This document shows positions 11,556 to 25,600 of a stretch of DNA of 64,000 bases, one piece after another. Each line of letters opens with the position of its first letter. Position 1 is the stretch's first letter. The position numbers and the translations under genes are program-made. Origin of the DNA: Hanleya hanleyi (Eukaryota > Mollusca > Polyplacophora > Lepidopleurida > Hanleyidae); NCBI GenBank assembly GCA_036873755.1, contig JAVTVY010025319.1, positions 39,630 through 103,629 of the forward strand, given 5' to 3'. Under the pieces are notes generated by a model, which saw only the letters and a list, made by a program, of their open reading frames with translations, did not search any database and had not been told where the DNA came from.

Positions 11556-13420
11556 ATGTTTTTCTCTATATAATACTAGCCTGCAGTTATAAATGAGACA
11601 TATGCATTGTGCCTTTGTAGACTTTAAACTGATATGCTTACAAGTTTTTTTAACCGTTTATGAGTTGTAATTTTGAAGGTGAATAAATATTGTATTGCTT
11701 TGCATCCAAGAGTTTGTTAAAGTAGCCCAACTCTGCATGGTTTAAGCTTGAGCCAGATTTTGGCGGAATGCTGTGTTTAACATACATGTTATTATACAAT
11801 TCCAAGAACAGTAAGCGATTCACTCTATGAATCAATCAGCATCTGCAAAATATAAAATAAATATGTTTTACGTCTTTTCCCATATTTTGAAGATCCGAGG
11901 AAGGGTAACCGTTTGTTGGAGATATTACTAGAATTTGATGAAGGTAGCGAGTAGAACATGTGCAAGCGATCAAATTCGATCGAAATCCCTACGGTATAAA
12001 CCTATCTCTTCTCCAGATTGTATTTTGACACTATAAACCCCATTCTTTATCAGTGGAGCTTGCATTTTTCCTGCAATTCTGTTCCAGATTGAGATACTAC
12101 GAGAGCAGAATAGAAATTGGCTTTCTAGTATACAGGATGAAGACGGGATATTTCTAAGCGTGGGCCTCGAGCCACTGGTGTTGTCAAGTTGTCATGTCTA
12201 TAGGTGCGTATTCAGACAAGGTAGAATATGGAGCGTGCGATATGAATGCAAATATTCCATTTTTGATGACTTGGTACAGCGATATTTCCCGACTGCAGCC
12301 TCAAACTAGCTGTCAAAGTGTCGCGTATATCCCACCGCTGCCATCGATTGTTGGAGCGCTTTCTTTCTCCTGAACAATATCTAATGGCCGTCTGAAGGCT
12401 ATCGATTGCCAGGGCTTCTCGGCAAATTGTGCGAATAACTGGATTACGCTAATCCCTATAACAACTAATTCCTAATATCGAGATCGCTCCCTACAATATG
12501 CCAACGTGTAGAGTGCTGTAGCCTATCGAACCGAGTCCGGCTAGAACTATTGGAGAACTGATATCGCGATAATCGACCCTGAGGAAAATTGCGGGAAATA
12601 CCTCCCCAAAATTTCAACTGTCAGAGCGGCGGTCCGGGTCTAAAATTGGGTTTAAAGCTGTGCCTGAATGGTAGCAACTCTTAGACAGACTAATTAAATT
12701 CGTATCAATCTCTGGCGTGCTGTGGAAGATGTCGATTTGGGGTCTTTGTCCCGACGCTTCCACGTTATGGGAATTTTTGCTGAAGGGCCTGCCCATGTCA
12801 AGTGGCACGAATTCGACGTAAACTTCAAACTCTGTCATTAATTGACATCGACCCTGCCCAGAGTCCTGCCTGGCTGAAAACTTATTAACTTAAACATTTC
12901 TCGCTATTTTTTTCTCGTCGTCACATGCAATATTATGTGAATCACTGATTTGCAATGCTCTCACAAAATAGGCAGCTAATATGTTAGGTAAATACATTTC
13001 ACCTTTACATTATACGCCCTGGATCTGATGCTAAACACAGATAATAAACTGGGAATTCACCATAAGCCAGATATTGTACGCAATTTTCAAAGCATAAACA
13101 TAGCTAAGGTACAGGGAATAGCAAACTAAATGGCTGAGGATGAAGTGAATTACCGTAAAATATCTTTAATACAGCTTGATGAGAATATGATTGTATACCG
13201 GTACATCCGATGCCTAAATATAGCATACATTACCGTAGAAGACATAAGAAGTTGTTGCATTGTTGGAAACTTCAGCCACTTGTCAATCTTGACACGAAGA
13301 AGGCATTGAAAGGGAAAATACGCAAAAAAAATAATGTCATATTTACATTTGTTTTGTACGTTTAGTCAATTGGACTCAACTCATCTAAGTACCACAAACA
13401 CAGCGTCAAACTGATCTATA
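11556..13420. other. Intronic sequence, one possible short coding frame
   Basis: Mostly featureless. A minus-strand frame at 12614-12838 (74 codons, starting MTEFEVYVEFVPLDMG) has balanced composition and comparatively high GC, so it could be a fossil or nested exon, but I do not recognise it and see no supporting splice sites. Confidence 0.4.
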
Positions 13421-13508
13421 AGTGTCACACTGGACCATTATTAGTGTCACACTGGACCATTATTAGTGTCACACTGGACCATTATTAGTGTCACACTGGA
13501 CCATTATT
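13421..13508. repeat. 22-bp tandem repeat, four perfect copies
   Basis: Exactly four units of 22 bases containing AGTGTCACACTGGACCATTA. All four are identical, so the expansion is recent or is maintained by slippage. Confidence 0.95.
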
Positions 13509-15604
13509 TGCGCAATACCTACAATTCAAAATATTAAGCAAAATATTTTCAATATTAATTTTTCATTTCATTTTCCTGTTTGGGATTCTTATACTTAACT
13601 GGGTTATAGCTGCGCTCTCCAGTTGGCAAATAAATATAAATAAAGTACAAAGTTAATATACATGCGGATTTTGTGTTCATAAGAATATTGCAGTGTCTTC
13701 CTCGTAATCTAGATTGAAAAGTGAGTGAACTTTCATGACCATTAGGAAGAAATCAGCAAAAAACACAATTCTGGGAAAAGTTGGCTGGTCAGCCAGGGTA
13801 CTACTGTTCTTCCTTGAACTACCAAATTAATGCCAAACATATATTTTTATATATCTAAATTTGTTAGTTATTCTGCCCGTGTTTTATAACACGTTATATA
13901 CAATACTGACATGCACGGCCATGGTTTGAAACAAGTGCATAACAGTATTCACTAAATGACGCATTCCTAACTCAAGAACATTGGACTCACAGAAGTGATT
14001 TACACCTCAATGGGCATCTTCACAAGTCCAGGTAAATCCTAAATCCTCGCAGAGGGTTTACCTGGACATTTTTGGTGATTCGAATGAATTCTTGAGTCGA
14101 TGCCTCTATTATACAATCTCGTACATTTCATCCCCCTCGCTTGTTTTGAATTAGCATGTCGGTATCCCCAGCCTGCGGTTTTTGCTTTGACTTCCGATGT
14201 CGATTTCCGCTTGACATCAAAGCAGTTTGGCCCGCGATGAAATTGAAACCTGTCACATCTCATACCTCGCAGCGGATTGGCCTAATTAACCATCTTAGTG
14301 CGTTCACTGATTGGGTTGATTCAGGGGAAAACCCTTCATCTATTTATATCCTGAACTCGTATGGGTAACTAACCAAGCCAGTGTATCGATCCCAATAGAT
14401 CGATTGATACACTGGCTCGCGAGGATGCTCAATGGGGAGCTCTTGCAAATGGGAGTGTCCTGGAGTTATTATTGTGATGGACATGGGCGTCGAATGCCAT
14501 TTAGAAGACACGCATGCATTTTCACATGTAAAGGGTATATTTCACTGAATATTTAATCCTTTGATCTGTTTCCTTGGATCTATTTCTTATCTATGCCAAA
14601 GAAATCAACACATCGTGACCGATATGCCCATGTAGCGGGTCATTTCTCGGCCAGCATTATTATTTGAATCATATTGTTCACAACATACTTCGGCGTTTTC
14701 CTGTTAGCCCAAAAGGGATGGTCGATTTGGTTTCTCCTACGTGGCTTGGCTATCACCTAATAGCTTATCAAAACACAATTACCCACTTACAATTCTTCTA
14801 GATTGAGGTATAAACCTCTCTTTTATGTCAAGAAAAAATTCATGAGGATCTTATAGCAATGGATATCATGACCTCTCTTGTAGGCTATCTAAAAACCATT
14901 AAAAATAATCGAAACCCTCTTACAACTCAGCCGGGGTTAATACTAATGACATTTCCCGGACATTCAATATTGTTGTGAAGAATCAACTTTCACTGGGTAC
15001 GAAAATCTATATAGGTAACTGTTAACATATTCTAATTGGGGGCAGAAAGAGTTGTTTTATTTGCCAAAAGCCGCCGGACTGTATGAAAACAAGGTTATAT
15101 CACCGTGAAATAGAACTGTCACCCGTGGCAACGAGCCGTCAATCAATGATAATTCACCGAGACTAACACAAAATGTCAAGCGATCCGAATAAATAAAATA
15201 CAGCATATTCAACCGAGAGAAATTAATAATTAAAGGCTGCGTGGCGATTTCCGGCTTTATTTGAAAGATAACCTTACCTATACGATCATATCACCAGACT
15301 GTGTTTTCATTTAAAAGTTTCTCGCTGCCTTGAATAGCGGGAAAATTGACATCGGGTCAGGACTAAAGTTGGGAAACGTTAAATGTTAACATATATATGT
15401 TAAGAGTGATTTTTGTACCCTGGATTCTATACCGCATACCTCATTCCCGGTATAGATATAGGTGTCGTGTGAGGAATATTTTACAAACATAGCTGGGCGT
15501 TTACAAGATTCACATCCAAAGCTCCGCCCCAACCAAACCGTATCTCAGATCGATGCCTCGAAATGTAAAGAAACACCTCCCAATTTCAAATGAGCTATCT
15601 TGAT
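13509..15604. other. No gene recognised
   Basis: Intronic sequence. It contains short inverted motifs near 14025-14065 (AGGTAAA / TTTACCT) and a hairpin at 14377. Two overlapping frames of about 70 codons at 14039-14368 have no recognisable domain. Confidence 0.5.
14377..14416. repeat. Short perfect hairpin
   Basis: GCCAGTGTATC at 14377-14387 is mirrored by GATACACTGGC at 14406-14416, with a further GATC/GATC pairing inside. The loop is small. It may be the tip of a MITE or a structured RNA motif; nothing further is visible. Confidence 0.6.
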
Positions 15605-18600
15605 AGTGAGGTATCGTCAGCGGTGAGGGCCTATTCCACCATGGTCAATGGTAATGTGTGTACTTGGTACTCTTAATTTCGTCAGGAGTGAGGTATCGTC
15701 AGCGATGAGGGCCTATCTCACCCTGGTCAATGGTAATATGTGTACCTGGTACTCTTAATTTCGTCAGGAGTGAGGTATCGTCAGCGATGAGGGCCTATCT
15801 CACCATGGTCAATGGTAATATGTGTACCTGGTACTCTTAATTTCGCCGTCAGGAGTGAGGTATCGTCAGCGGTGAGAGCCTATTCCACCATGGTCAATGG
15901 TAATATGTGTACCTGGTACTCTTAATTTCGTCAGGGGCGAGGTATCGTCAGCGATGAGGGCCTATCTCACCATGGTCAATGGTAATATGTGTACCTTGTG
16001 CTCTTAATTTCGTCAGGAGTGAGGTATCGTCAGCGATGAGGGCCTATCTCACCATGGTCAATGGTAATATGTGTACCTTGTGCTCTTAATTTCGTCAGGG
16101 GCGAGGTATCGTCAGCGATGAGGGCCTATCTCACCATGGTCAATGGTAATATGTGTACCTTGTGCTCTTAATTTCGTCAGGAGTGAGGTATCGTCAGCGG
16201 TGAGGGCCTATCTCAACATGGTCAATGGTAATAGGTGTACCTTGTGCTCTTAATTTCGTCAGGAGTGAGGTATCGTCAGCGGTGAGGGCCTATCTCACCA
16301 TGGTCAATGGTAATATGTGTACCTTGTGCTCTTAATTTCGTCAGAAGTGAGGTATCGTCAGCGATGAGGGCCTATCTCACCATGGGCAATGGTAATATGT
16401 GTACCTTGTGCTCTTAATTTCGTCAGGAGTGAGGTATCGTCAGCGATGAGGGCCTATCTCACCATGGTCAATGGTAATATGTGTACCTTGTGCTCTTAAT
16501 TTCGTCAGGAGTGAGGTATCGTCAGCGATGAGGGCCTATCTCACCATGGTCAATGGTAATATGTGTACCTTGTGCTCTTAATTTCGTCAGGAGTGAGGTA
16601 TCGTCAGCGGTGAGGGCCTATCTCACCATGGTCAATGGTAATATGTGTACCTTGTGCTCTTAATTTCGTCAGGGGTGAGGTATCGTCAGCGATGAGGGCC
16701 TATCTCACCATGGTCAATGGTAATATGTGTACCTTGTGCTCTTAATTTCGTCAGGAGTGAGGTATCGTCAGCGATGAGGGCCTATCTCACCATGGTCAAT
16801 GGTAATATGTGTACCTTGTGCTCTTAATTTCGTCAGGAGTGAGGTATCGTCAGCGGTGAGGGCCTATTCCACCATGGTCAATGGTAATATGTGTACCTGG
16901 TACTCTTAATTTCGTCAGGGGCGAGGTATCGTCAGCGGCGAGGGCCTATCTCACCATGGTCAATGGTAATATGTGTACCTTGTGCTATTAATTTCGTCAG
17001 GAGTGAGGTATCGTCAGCGATGAGGGCCTATCTCACCATGGTCAATGATAATATGTGTACCTGGTACTCTTAATTTCGTCAGGGGTGAGGTATCGTCAGC
17101 GGTGAGGGCCTATCCCACCATGGTCAATGGTAATATGTGTACCTTGTGCTCTTAATTTCGTCAGGAGTGAGGTATCGTCAGCGGTGAGGGCCTATTCCAC
17201 CATGGTCAATGGTAATATGTGTACCTTGTACTCTTAATTTCGCCAGGGGCGAGGTATCGTCAGCGGCGAGGGCCTATCTCACCATGGTCAATGGTAATAT
17301 GTGTACCATGTGCTCTTAATTTCGTCAGGGGCGAGGTATCGTCAGCGGTGAGGGCCTATCCCACCATGGTCAATGGTAATATGTGTACCTTGTACTCTTA
17401 ATTTCGCCAGGGGCGAGGTAGCGTCAGCGGTGAGGGCCTATCCCACCATGGTCAATGGTAATATGTGTACCTTGTGCTCTTAATTTCGTCAGGAGTGAGG
17501 TATCGTCAGCGATGAGGGCCTATCTCACCATGGTCAATGATAATATGTGTACCTGGTACTCTTAATTTCGTCAAGGGTGAGGTATCGTCAGCGGTGAGGG
17601 CCTATCCCACCATGGTCAATGGTAATATGTGTACCTTGTGCTCTTAATTTCGTCAGGAGTGAGGTATCGTCAGCGGTGAGGGCCTATTCCACCATGGTCA
17701 ATGGTAATATGTGCACCTTGTACTCTTAATTTCGCCAGGGGCGAGGTATCGTCAGCGGTGAGGGCCTATTCCACCATGGTCAATGGTAATATGTGTACCT
17801 TGTACTCTTAATTTCGTTAGGGGTGAGGTATCGTCAGCGGTGAGGGCCTATCTCACCATAGTCAATGGTGATATGTGTACCTTGTGCTCTTAATTTCGTC
17901 AGGGGCGAGGTATCGTCAACGGTGAGGGCCTATCCCAGCATGGTCAATGGTAATATGTGTACCTTGTACTCTTAATTTCGCCAGGGGCGAGGTATCGTCA
18001 GCGGTGAGGGCCTATCTCACCATGATCAATGGTAATATGTGTACCTTGTACTCTTAATTTCGCCAGGGGCGAGGTATCGTCAGCGGTGAGGGCCTATCCC
18101 ACCATGGTCAGTGGTAATATGTGTACCTTGTACTCTTAATTTCGTCAGGGGCGAGGTATCGTCAGCGGTGAGGACCTATCCCACCATGGTCAATGGTAAT
18201 ATGTGTACCTTGTGCTCTTAATTTCGAACAAGGGTGAGGTATCGCCAGCGGTGAGGGCCTATCCCTCCATGCATGGTCATTGGTAATATGTGTACCTCGA
18301 ACACTTAATTTCGTCAGGGGGCGGTATCGTCAGCTGTGAGGGCCTATCCCATCATGGTCAATGGTAATATGTGTACCTTGAATTCTTAATTTCCTCGGAA
18401 GTGAGATATCGTCATTGGTGAGGGCCTATCCCAACATGGTCAATGGTAATATGTGTACCTTGTACTCTTAATTTCGTCAGGGGTGAGGTATCGTCAGCGG
18501 TGAGGGCTTATCCCACAATGATCAATGGTAATATGTGTACCTGGTACTCTTAATGTTGTCAGGGGCGAGGTATCGTCAGCGGTGATGGCCTATTTCACCA

Positions 18601-21600
18601 TGGTCAATGGTAATATGTGTACCTTGTACTCTTAATTTCGTCAGGGGAGAGGTATCGTCAGCGGTGAGGGCCTATCCCACCATGGTCAATGGTAATATGT
18701 GTACCTTGTGCTCTTAATTTCGAACAGGGAAGAGGTATCGCCAGCGGTGAGGGCCTATCCCTCCATGCATGGTCATTGGTAATATGTGTACCTCGAACAC
18801 TTAATTTCGCCAGGGGTGAGGTATCGTCAGCTGTGAGGGCCTATCCCACCATGGCCAATGGTAATATGTGTACCTTGAACTCTTGTTTTCGTCGGAAGTG
18901 AGATATCGTCAGCGGTGAGGGCCTATCCCAACATGGTCAATGGTAATATGTGTACCTTGTACTCTTAATTTCGTCAGGGGTGAGGTATCGTCAGCGGTGA
19001 GGGCCTATCCCACAATGGTCAATGGTAATATGTGTACCTGGTACTCTTAATTTCGTCAGGGGCGAGGTATCGTCAGCGGTGAGGGCCTATCCCACCATGG
19101 GCAATGGTAATATGTGTACCTTGTACTCTTAATTTCGTCAGGGGCGATGTATCGTCAGCGATGAGGGCCTATTCCACCATGGTCAATGGTAATATGTGTA
19201 CCTTGTACTCTTAATTTCGTCAGGGGCGAGGTATCGTCAGCGGTGAGGGCCTATCTCACCATGGTCAATGGTAATATGTGTACCTTGTGCTCTTAATTTC
19301 GTCAGGGGCGAGGTATCGTCAGCGGTGAGGGCCTATCCTAACATGGTCAATGGTAATATGTGTACCTTGTATTCTTAATTTCGTCAGGGGTGAGGTATCG
19401 TCAGCGGTGAGAACCTATCCCATCATGGTCAATGGTAATATGTGTACCTTGTGCTCTTAATTTCGAACAGGGGTGAGGTATCGTCAGCGGTGAGAGCCTA
19501 TTCCAACATGGGCAATGGTAATATGTGTACCTTGTACTCTTAATTTCGTCAGGGGTGAGGTATCGTCAGCGGTGAGGGCCTATTCCACCATGGTCAATGG
19601 TAATATGTGTACCTTGTACTCTTAATTTCGTCAGGGGTGAGGTATCGTCAGCGGTGAGGGCCTATTCCAACATGGTCAATGGTAATATGTGTACCTTGTA
19701 CTCTTAATTTCGTCAGGAATGAGATATCGTCAGCGGTGAGGGCCTATTCCACCATGGTCAATGGTAATATGTGTACCTTGTACTCTCAATTTCGTCAGGG
19801 GTGAGGTATCGTCAGCGGTGAGGGTCTATCCCAACATGGTCAATGGTAATATGTATACCTCAAACTCTTAATTTCGTCAGGAGTGAGGTATCGTCAGCGG
19901 TGAGGGCCTATTCCACCACGGTCAATGGTAATATGTATACCTCAAACTCTTAATTTCGTCAGGGGTGAGGTATCGTCAGCGGTGAGAACCTATCCCACCA
20001 TCGTCAATGGTAATATGTGTACCTTGAACTCTTAATTTCGTCAGGAGTGAGGTATCGTCAGCGGTGAGGGCCTATCCCAACATGGTCAATAGTAATATGT
20101 GTACCTCGAACTCTTAATTTCGTCAGGAGTGAGGTATCGTCAGCGGTGAGGGCCTATCCCAACATGGTCAATGGTAATATGTGTACCTCGAACTCTTAAT
20201 TTCGTCAGGGGTGAGGTATCGTCAGCGGTGAGGGCCTATCCCAACATGGTCAATGGTAATATGTGTACCTTGTACTTTTAATTTCGTCAGGGGTGAGGTA
20301 TCGTCAGCGATGAGGGCCTATTCCAACATGGTCAATAGTAATATGTGTACCTTGTACTCTTAATTTAGTCAGGATTGAGGTATCGTCAGCGATGAGGGCC
20401 TATCCCACAATGGTCAATTGTAATATGTGTACCTTGAACTCTTAATTTCGTCAGGAGTGAGGTTATCGTCAGCGGTGAGGGCCTATCCCAACATGGTCAA
20501 TAGTAATATGTGTACCTTGTACCTTTAATTTCGGCAGGGGTGAGGTATCGTCAGCGGTGAGGGCCTATCCCACCATGGTCAATGGTAATATGTGTACCTT
20601 GTACTCTTAATTTCGTCAGGGGCGAGGTATCGTCAGCGGTGAGGGCCTATTCCACCATGGTCAATGGTAATAGGTGTACCTTGTACCTTTAATTTCGTCA
20701 GGAGTGAGGTATCGTCAGCGGTGCGGGCCTATCCCACCATGGTCAATGGTAATATGTGTACCTTGTACCTTTAATTTCGTCAGGAGTGAGGTATCGTCAG
20801 CGGTGAGGGCCTATTCCACCATGGTCAATGGTAATATGTGTACCTTGTACCTTTAATTTCGTCAGGAGTGAGGTATCGTCAGCGGTGAGGGCCTATTCCA
20901 CCATGGTCAATGGTAATATGTGTAGCTTGTACCTTTAATTTCGTCAGGAGTGAGGTATCGTCAGCGGTGAGGGCCTGTCCCACCATGGTCAATGGTAATA
21001 GGTGTACCTGGTACTCTTAATTTCGTCAGGAGTGAGGTATCGTCAGCGATGAGGCCTATCCCACAATGGTCAATTGTAATATGTGTACCTTGAACTCTTA
21101 ATTTCGTCAGGAGTGAGGTTATCGTCAGCGGTGAGGGCCTATCCCAACATGGTCAATAGTAATATGTGTACCTTGTACTTTTAATTTCGTCAGGGGTGAG
21201 GTATCGTCAGCGATGAGGGCCTATCCCACAATGGGCAATGGTAATACATGTATGTGTACCTTGAACTCTTAATTTCGTCAGGAGTGAGGTATCGTCAGCG
21301 GTGAGGGCCTATCCCACCATGGTCAATGGTAATATGTGTACCTCTTAATTTCGTCAAGGTATCGTCAGCGGTGAGGGCCTAATGGTTCGTGTACCTCGAA
21401 CTCTTAATTTCGTCAGGGGCGAGGTATCGTCAGCGGTGAGGGCCTATCCTAACATGGTCAATGGTAATATGTGTACCTTGTATTCTTAATTTCGTCAGGG
21501 GTGAGGTATCGTCAGCGGTGAGAACCTATCCCATCATGGTCAATGGTAATATGTGTACCTTGTGCTCTTAATTTCGAACAGGGGTGAGGTATCGTCAGCG

Positions 21601-23718
21601 GTGAGAGCCTATTCCAACATGGGCAATGGTAATATGTGTACCTTGTACTCTTAATTTCGTCAGGGGTGAGGTATCGTCAGCGGTGAGGGCCTATTCCACC
21701 ATGGTCAATGGTAATATGTGTACCTTGTACTCTTAATTTCGTCAGGAGTGAGGTATCGTCAGCGGTGAGGGCCTATTCCACCATGGTCAATGGTAATAGG
21801 TGTACCTTGTACCTTTAATTTCGTCAGGGGCGAGGTATCGTCAGCGGTGAGGGCCTATCCCACCATGGTCAATGGTAATATGTGTACCTTGTACCTTTAA
21901 TTTCGTCAGGGGCGAGGTATCGTCAGCGGTGAGGGCCTATTCCACCATGGTCAATGGTAATAGGTGTACCTTGTACCTTTAATTTCGTCAGGAGTGAGGT
22001 ATCGTCAGCGGTGAGGGCCTATCCCACCATGGTCAATGGTAATATGTGTACCTGGTACTCTTAATTTCGTCAGGAGTGAGGTATCGTCAGCGATGAGGGC
22101 CTATCCCACAATGGTCAATTGTAATATGTGTACCTTGAACTCTTAATTTCGTCAGGAGTGAGGTTATCGTCAGCGGTGAGGGCCTATCCCAACATGGTCA
22201 ATAGTAATATGTGTACCTTGTACCTTTAATTTCGGCAGGGGTGAGGTATCGTCAGCGGTGAGGGCCTATTCCACCATGGTCAATGGTAATATGTGTACCT
22301 TGTACTCTTAATTTCGTCAGGGGCGAGGTATCGTCAGCGGTGAGGGCCTATTCCACCATGGTCAATGGTAATAGGTGTACCTTGTACCTTTAATTTCGTC
22401 AGGAGTGAGGTATCGTCAGCGGTGAGGGCCTATTCCACCATGGTCAATGGTAATATGTGTACCTTGTACTCTTAATTTCGTCAGGAGTGAGGTATCGTCA
22501 GCGGTGAGGGCCTATTCCACCATGGTCAATGGTAATAGGTGTACCTTGTACCTTTAATTTCGTCAGGGGCGAGGTATCGTCAGCGGTGAGGGCCTATCCC
22601 ACCATGGTCAATGGTAATATGTGTACCTTGTACCTTTAATTTCGTCAGGGGCGAGGTATCGTCAGCGGTGAGGGCCTATTCCACCATGGTCAATGGTAAT
22701 AGGTGTACCTTGTACCTTTAATTTCGTCAGGAGTGAGGTATCGTCAGCGGTGCGGGCCTATCCCACCATGGTCAATGGTAATATGTGTACCTTGTACCTT
22801 TAATTTCGTCAGGAGTGAGGTATCGTCAGCGGTGAGGGCCTATTCCACCATGGTCAATGGTAATATGTGTACCTTGTACCTTTAATTTCGTCAGGAGTGA
22901 GGTATCGTCAGCGGTGAGGGCCTATTCCACCATGGTCAATGGTAATATGTGTAGCTTGTACCTTTAATTTCGTCAGGAGTGAGGTATCGTCAGCGGTGAG
23001 GGCCTGTCCCACCATGGTCAATGGTAATAGGTGTACCTTCTCTCTTAACATTGTCAGCTGTGGGGCCTGGTAATATGTGTACGTTTGTATTCTTAACATC
23101 GTCAGCGGTGAGGGCCTATTCCACCATGGTCAATGGTAATAGGTGTACCTTCTCTCTTAACATTGTCAGCTGTGGGGCCTGGTAATATGTGTACGTTTGT
23201 ATTCTTAACATCGTCAGCGGTGAGGGCCTACCCCACCATAGTCACTGGTAATATGTGTACCACGTACTCTTAACATCTTTAACATCGTCAGCGGTGAGAG
23301 CCTATCCCATCATGGTTACTGTTAATATGTGTACCTTGTACTTTAACATCGTCAGCGGTGAGGGCCTATCGCACCATGGTTAATGGTGATATGTGTACCT
23401 TGTACTCTTAACATCGTCAGCGGTGAGGGCCTATCTCTCCATGGTCAATGATGTGTACCTTGTACTATTAGCTTCGGCATCGGTGAGGGCCTATCCCACC
23501 ATGCCACTGGTAATATGTGTACCTTGTACTCTTAACATGGTCAGCAGTGAGGACCTATCCCACCATGATCACTCGTAATATGCGTACCTTGTACTCTTAA
23601 GATGGTCAGCGGTGAGGGCCTATCGCACCATGGTCAATGGTAAAATGTGTACCTTGTACTATTAACATCGGCAACGGTGAAGGCCTATCCCACCATGCCA
23701 CTGTAATATGTGTACCTT
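15605..23718. repeat. 82-bp satellite, about 99 copies
   Basis: Tandem copies of an 82-base unit, with landmarks GAGGTATCGTCAGCGGTGAG, CCATGGTCAATGGTAATATG, TGTACCTTGTACTCTTAATT and TCGTCAGG. The copy number is the span divided by 82. The early part (15.6-17 kb) carries GATGAGGGCCTATCTCAC variants, the later part GGTGAGGGCCTATCCCAC or TTCCAC variants. Higher-order duplications are visible: the stretch at 20674-20856 recurs at 22703-22885 (offset 2029), and the TATCCTAACATGG variant series at 19311 recurs at 21422. From about 23030 the units change to a TTAACATCGTCAGC type. Frames of 60-70 codons across the array arise because 82 is not a multiple of three; it is not coding. Confidence 0.95.
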
Positions 23719-24508
23719 ACGGTATTTTATATAGGTTCCTATTACAAAGGTTAGACTCTTAAAGAAATATAACCAAATGTTTTACTGTCGTTGAGAGCGA
23801 TAACCTATTATTTTTATTACAATTTGTGAAGCCATGTTTCCGCTTTGAGGTCGACGTGGGCGCCGCCATGTTGCCTGTAGGATGACGTGACTGATGACGT
23901 CAGTATTCAGGACGACGCCACGGCTAACGCTTGATCCAGGGACTTTTTCAACTACGGACATTTGAATTACTCTGGGTCCGAGTTTTAATTCTAGAAAAAA
24001 ACTGGCGCGGCAAATCCCACGGGGGGAGACTGTTGGTTATCTCCGCCAACTGAAGAATTTTCTTCCCCATGTTTTCAACTGAGACTTGCTCGATTCAATT
24101 TGGACAAAATCTGAAGCTGAGAGATAAACTAAAAGAGCGTCCTCTGCAATTGTCCAGTGATTTGAGTTGAGCGACGATGCTTCTAAGTTTGTAAACATTT
24201 TCATGATTACACTTGAACTACTGAAATCCGTGAATTTACTGGGTTCCTTCTCGTGTGAATTATCGGCATGACCAACACCATCAACCTTAAATCTCCATGA
24301 CGTTGTGACGTTTTTAGATGAGTATACATCCACTTCCGCTCATCTAAAAACGTCACACAGTGGTGAAATGGCGGCGCCCAGTGCACGCCGTGGCGAGCAA
24401 CAAAATATTCAATATTTCTTTTATTTCGCATTCTATCAACATAAGTTTTATATAATAAGGTTTTGAACACGATTGTTGATAAATATAGTCACACTCAAAA
24501 ATAAGGTA
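23719..24508. mobile_element. 790-bp insertion splitting the satellite
   Basis: The 82-bp array stops after TGTACCTT at 23718 and resumes at GTACTCC (24509), so this segment was inserted within one unit. It carries an inverted pair GGGCGCCGCCAT (about 23869) and ATGGCGGCGCCC (about 24368), a TGATGACGTCA motif at 23892, and a hairpin at 24304-24356 with stems GTGACGTTTTTAGATGAG. The minus-strand frames of 98 and 87 codons show no domain. Probably a non-autonomous DNA element; the ends are not well enough matched to define it. Confidence 0.55.
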
Positions 24509-24945
24509 AGTACTCCTTTAACATCTTCAGCGGTGAGGACCTATCCCATCATGGTTAATGGTGATATGTGTACCTTGTACTATTAACATCGTCAGCGGTG
24601 AGGGCCTATCGCACCATGGTCAATGGTAATATGTGTATCTTGTACTCTTAACATCGTCAGCGGTGCGGGCCTATCCCGCGATGGTCAATGATGTGTACCT
24701 TATACTGTTAACATCGGCAGCGGTGAAGGCCTATCTCACCATGCTACTGATAATATGTGTACCTTGTACTCTTAACATGGTCAGCAGTGAGGACCTATCC
24801 CACCATGGTCACTCGTAATATGCGTACTCTTAACATCATCAGCGATGAAGATCTATCACACTATGGTCAATGGCAAGATTTATACGATGTAATACCAAAA
24901 TGGTCAATTGTAAAGATGTTTCAAATGTACCATTTACATAGTCTA
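24509..24945. repeat. Continuation of the 82-bp satellite, diverged
   Basis: About five units with the TTAACATCGTCAGCGGTGAG type junction, more diverged than the main array and fading into the next repeat near 24900. Confidence 0.85.
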
Positions 24946-25232
24946 GTCAATGATAAGGATGTGTACGATGTACCATCCCTAAGATGAATGATAAGGATGT
25001 GTACGATGTACCATCCCTAAGATGAATGGTAAGGATGTGTACGATGTACCATCCATAAGATGAATGGTAAGGATGTGTACGATGTACCATCCCTAAGATG
25101 AATGTTAAGGATGTGTACGATGTACCATCCCTAAGATGAATGGTAAGGATGTGTACGATGTACCATCCCTAAGGTGAATGGTAAGGATGTGTACGATGTA
25201 CCATCCCTAAGATGAATGGTAAGGATTTATAC
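24946..25232. repeat. 38-bp tandem array
   Basis: Seven to eight nearly identical units of 38 bases with GGATGTGTACGATGTACCAT and CCCTAAGATGAATGGTAA. It abuts the diverged end of the 82-bp satellite and shares GTGTAC with it, so it may have arisen from it. Confidence 0.92.
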
Positions 25233-25600
25233 GATATCCCATTAACATGGTTAATGGCAATGATTCGTGCGACAAACATTTCTATAATGCAGGTCTGAAA
25301 CAATCACATAGTGATCCGCTGGGATCCATATCGTCTATGACACCAATCGACCGGCAATTCACTATTGATAATTATTGCTGCTAGGAATGGGACTGGAACT
25401 GGGACCTCTTTATGTCGAATGATCTGGTGACTTGTCACATGGATAAAATATAAACAACCGAATATCTTTCTACTACGCTATCAATATCCTGTTTTTGATA
25501 TTATTCGCGACTGTTTCATTAATAATTCACTGGAACAAGTTGCTACAACAAAACACGTTACTACGTTTGAACCTCACCTGTAGGATACGAATGGACCATT
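25233..25600. other. No gene recognised
   Basis: Short unique stretch between two arrays. Confidence 0.5.

Noticed and set aside
15605..23718. CRISPR-like array
   Set aside because: Units are contiguous 82-base satellites without unique spacers, in a eukaryotic sequence.
16891..24987. Many 60-80 codon plus-strand frames
   Set aside because: By-products of the 82-base unit, identical in kind in each copy.
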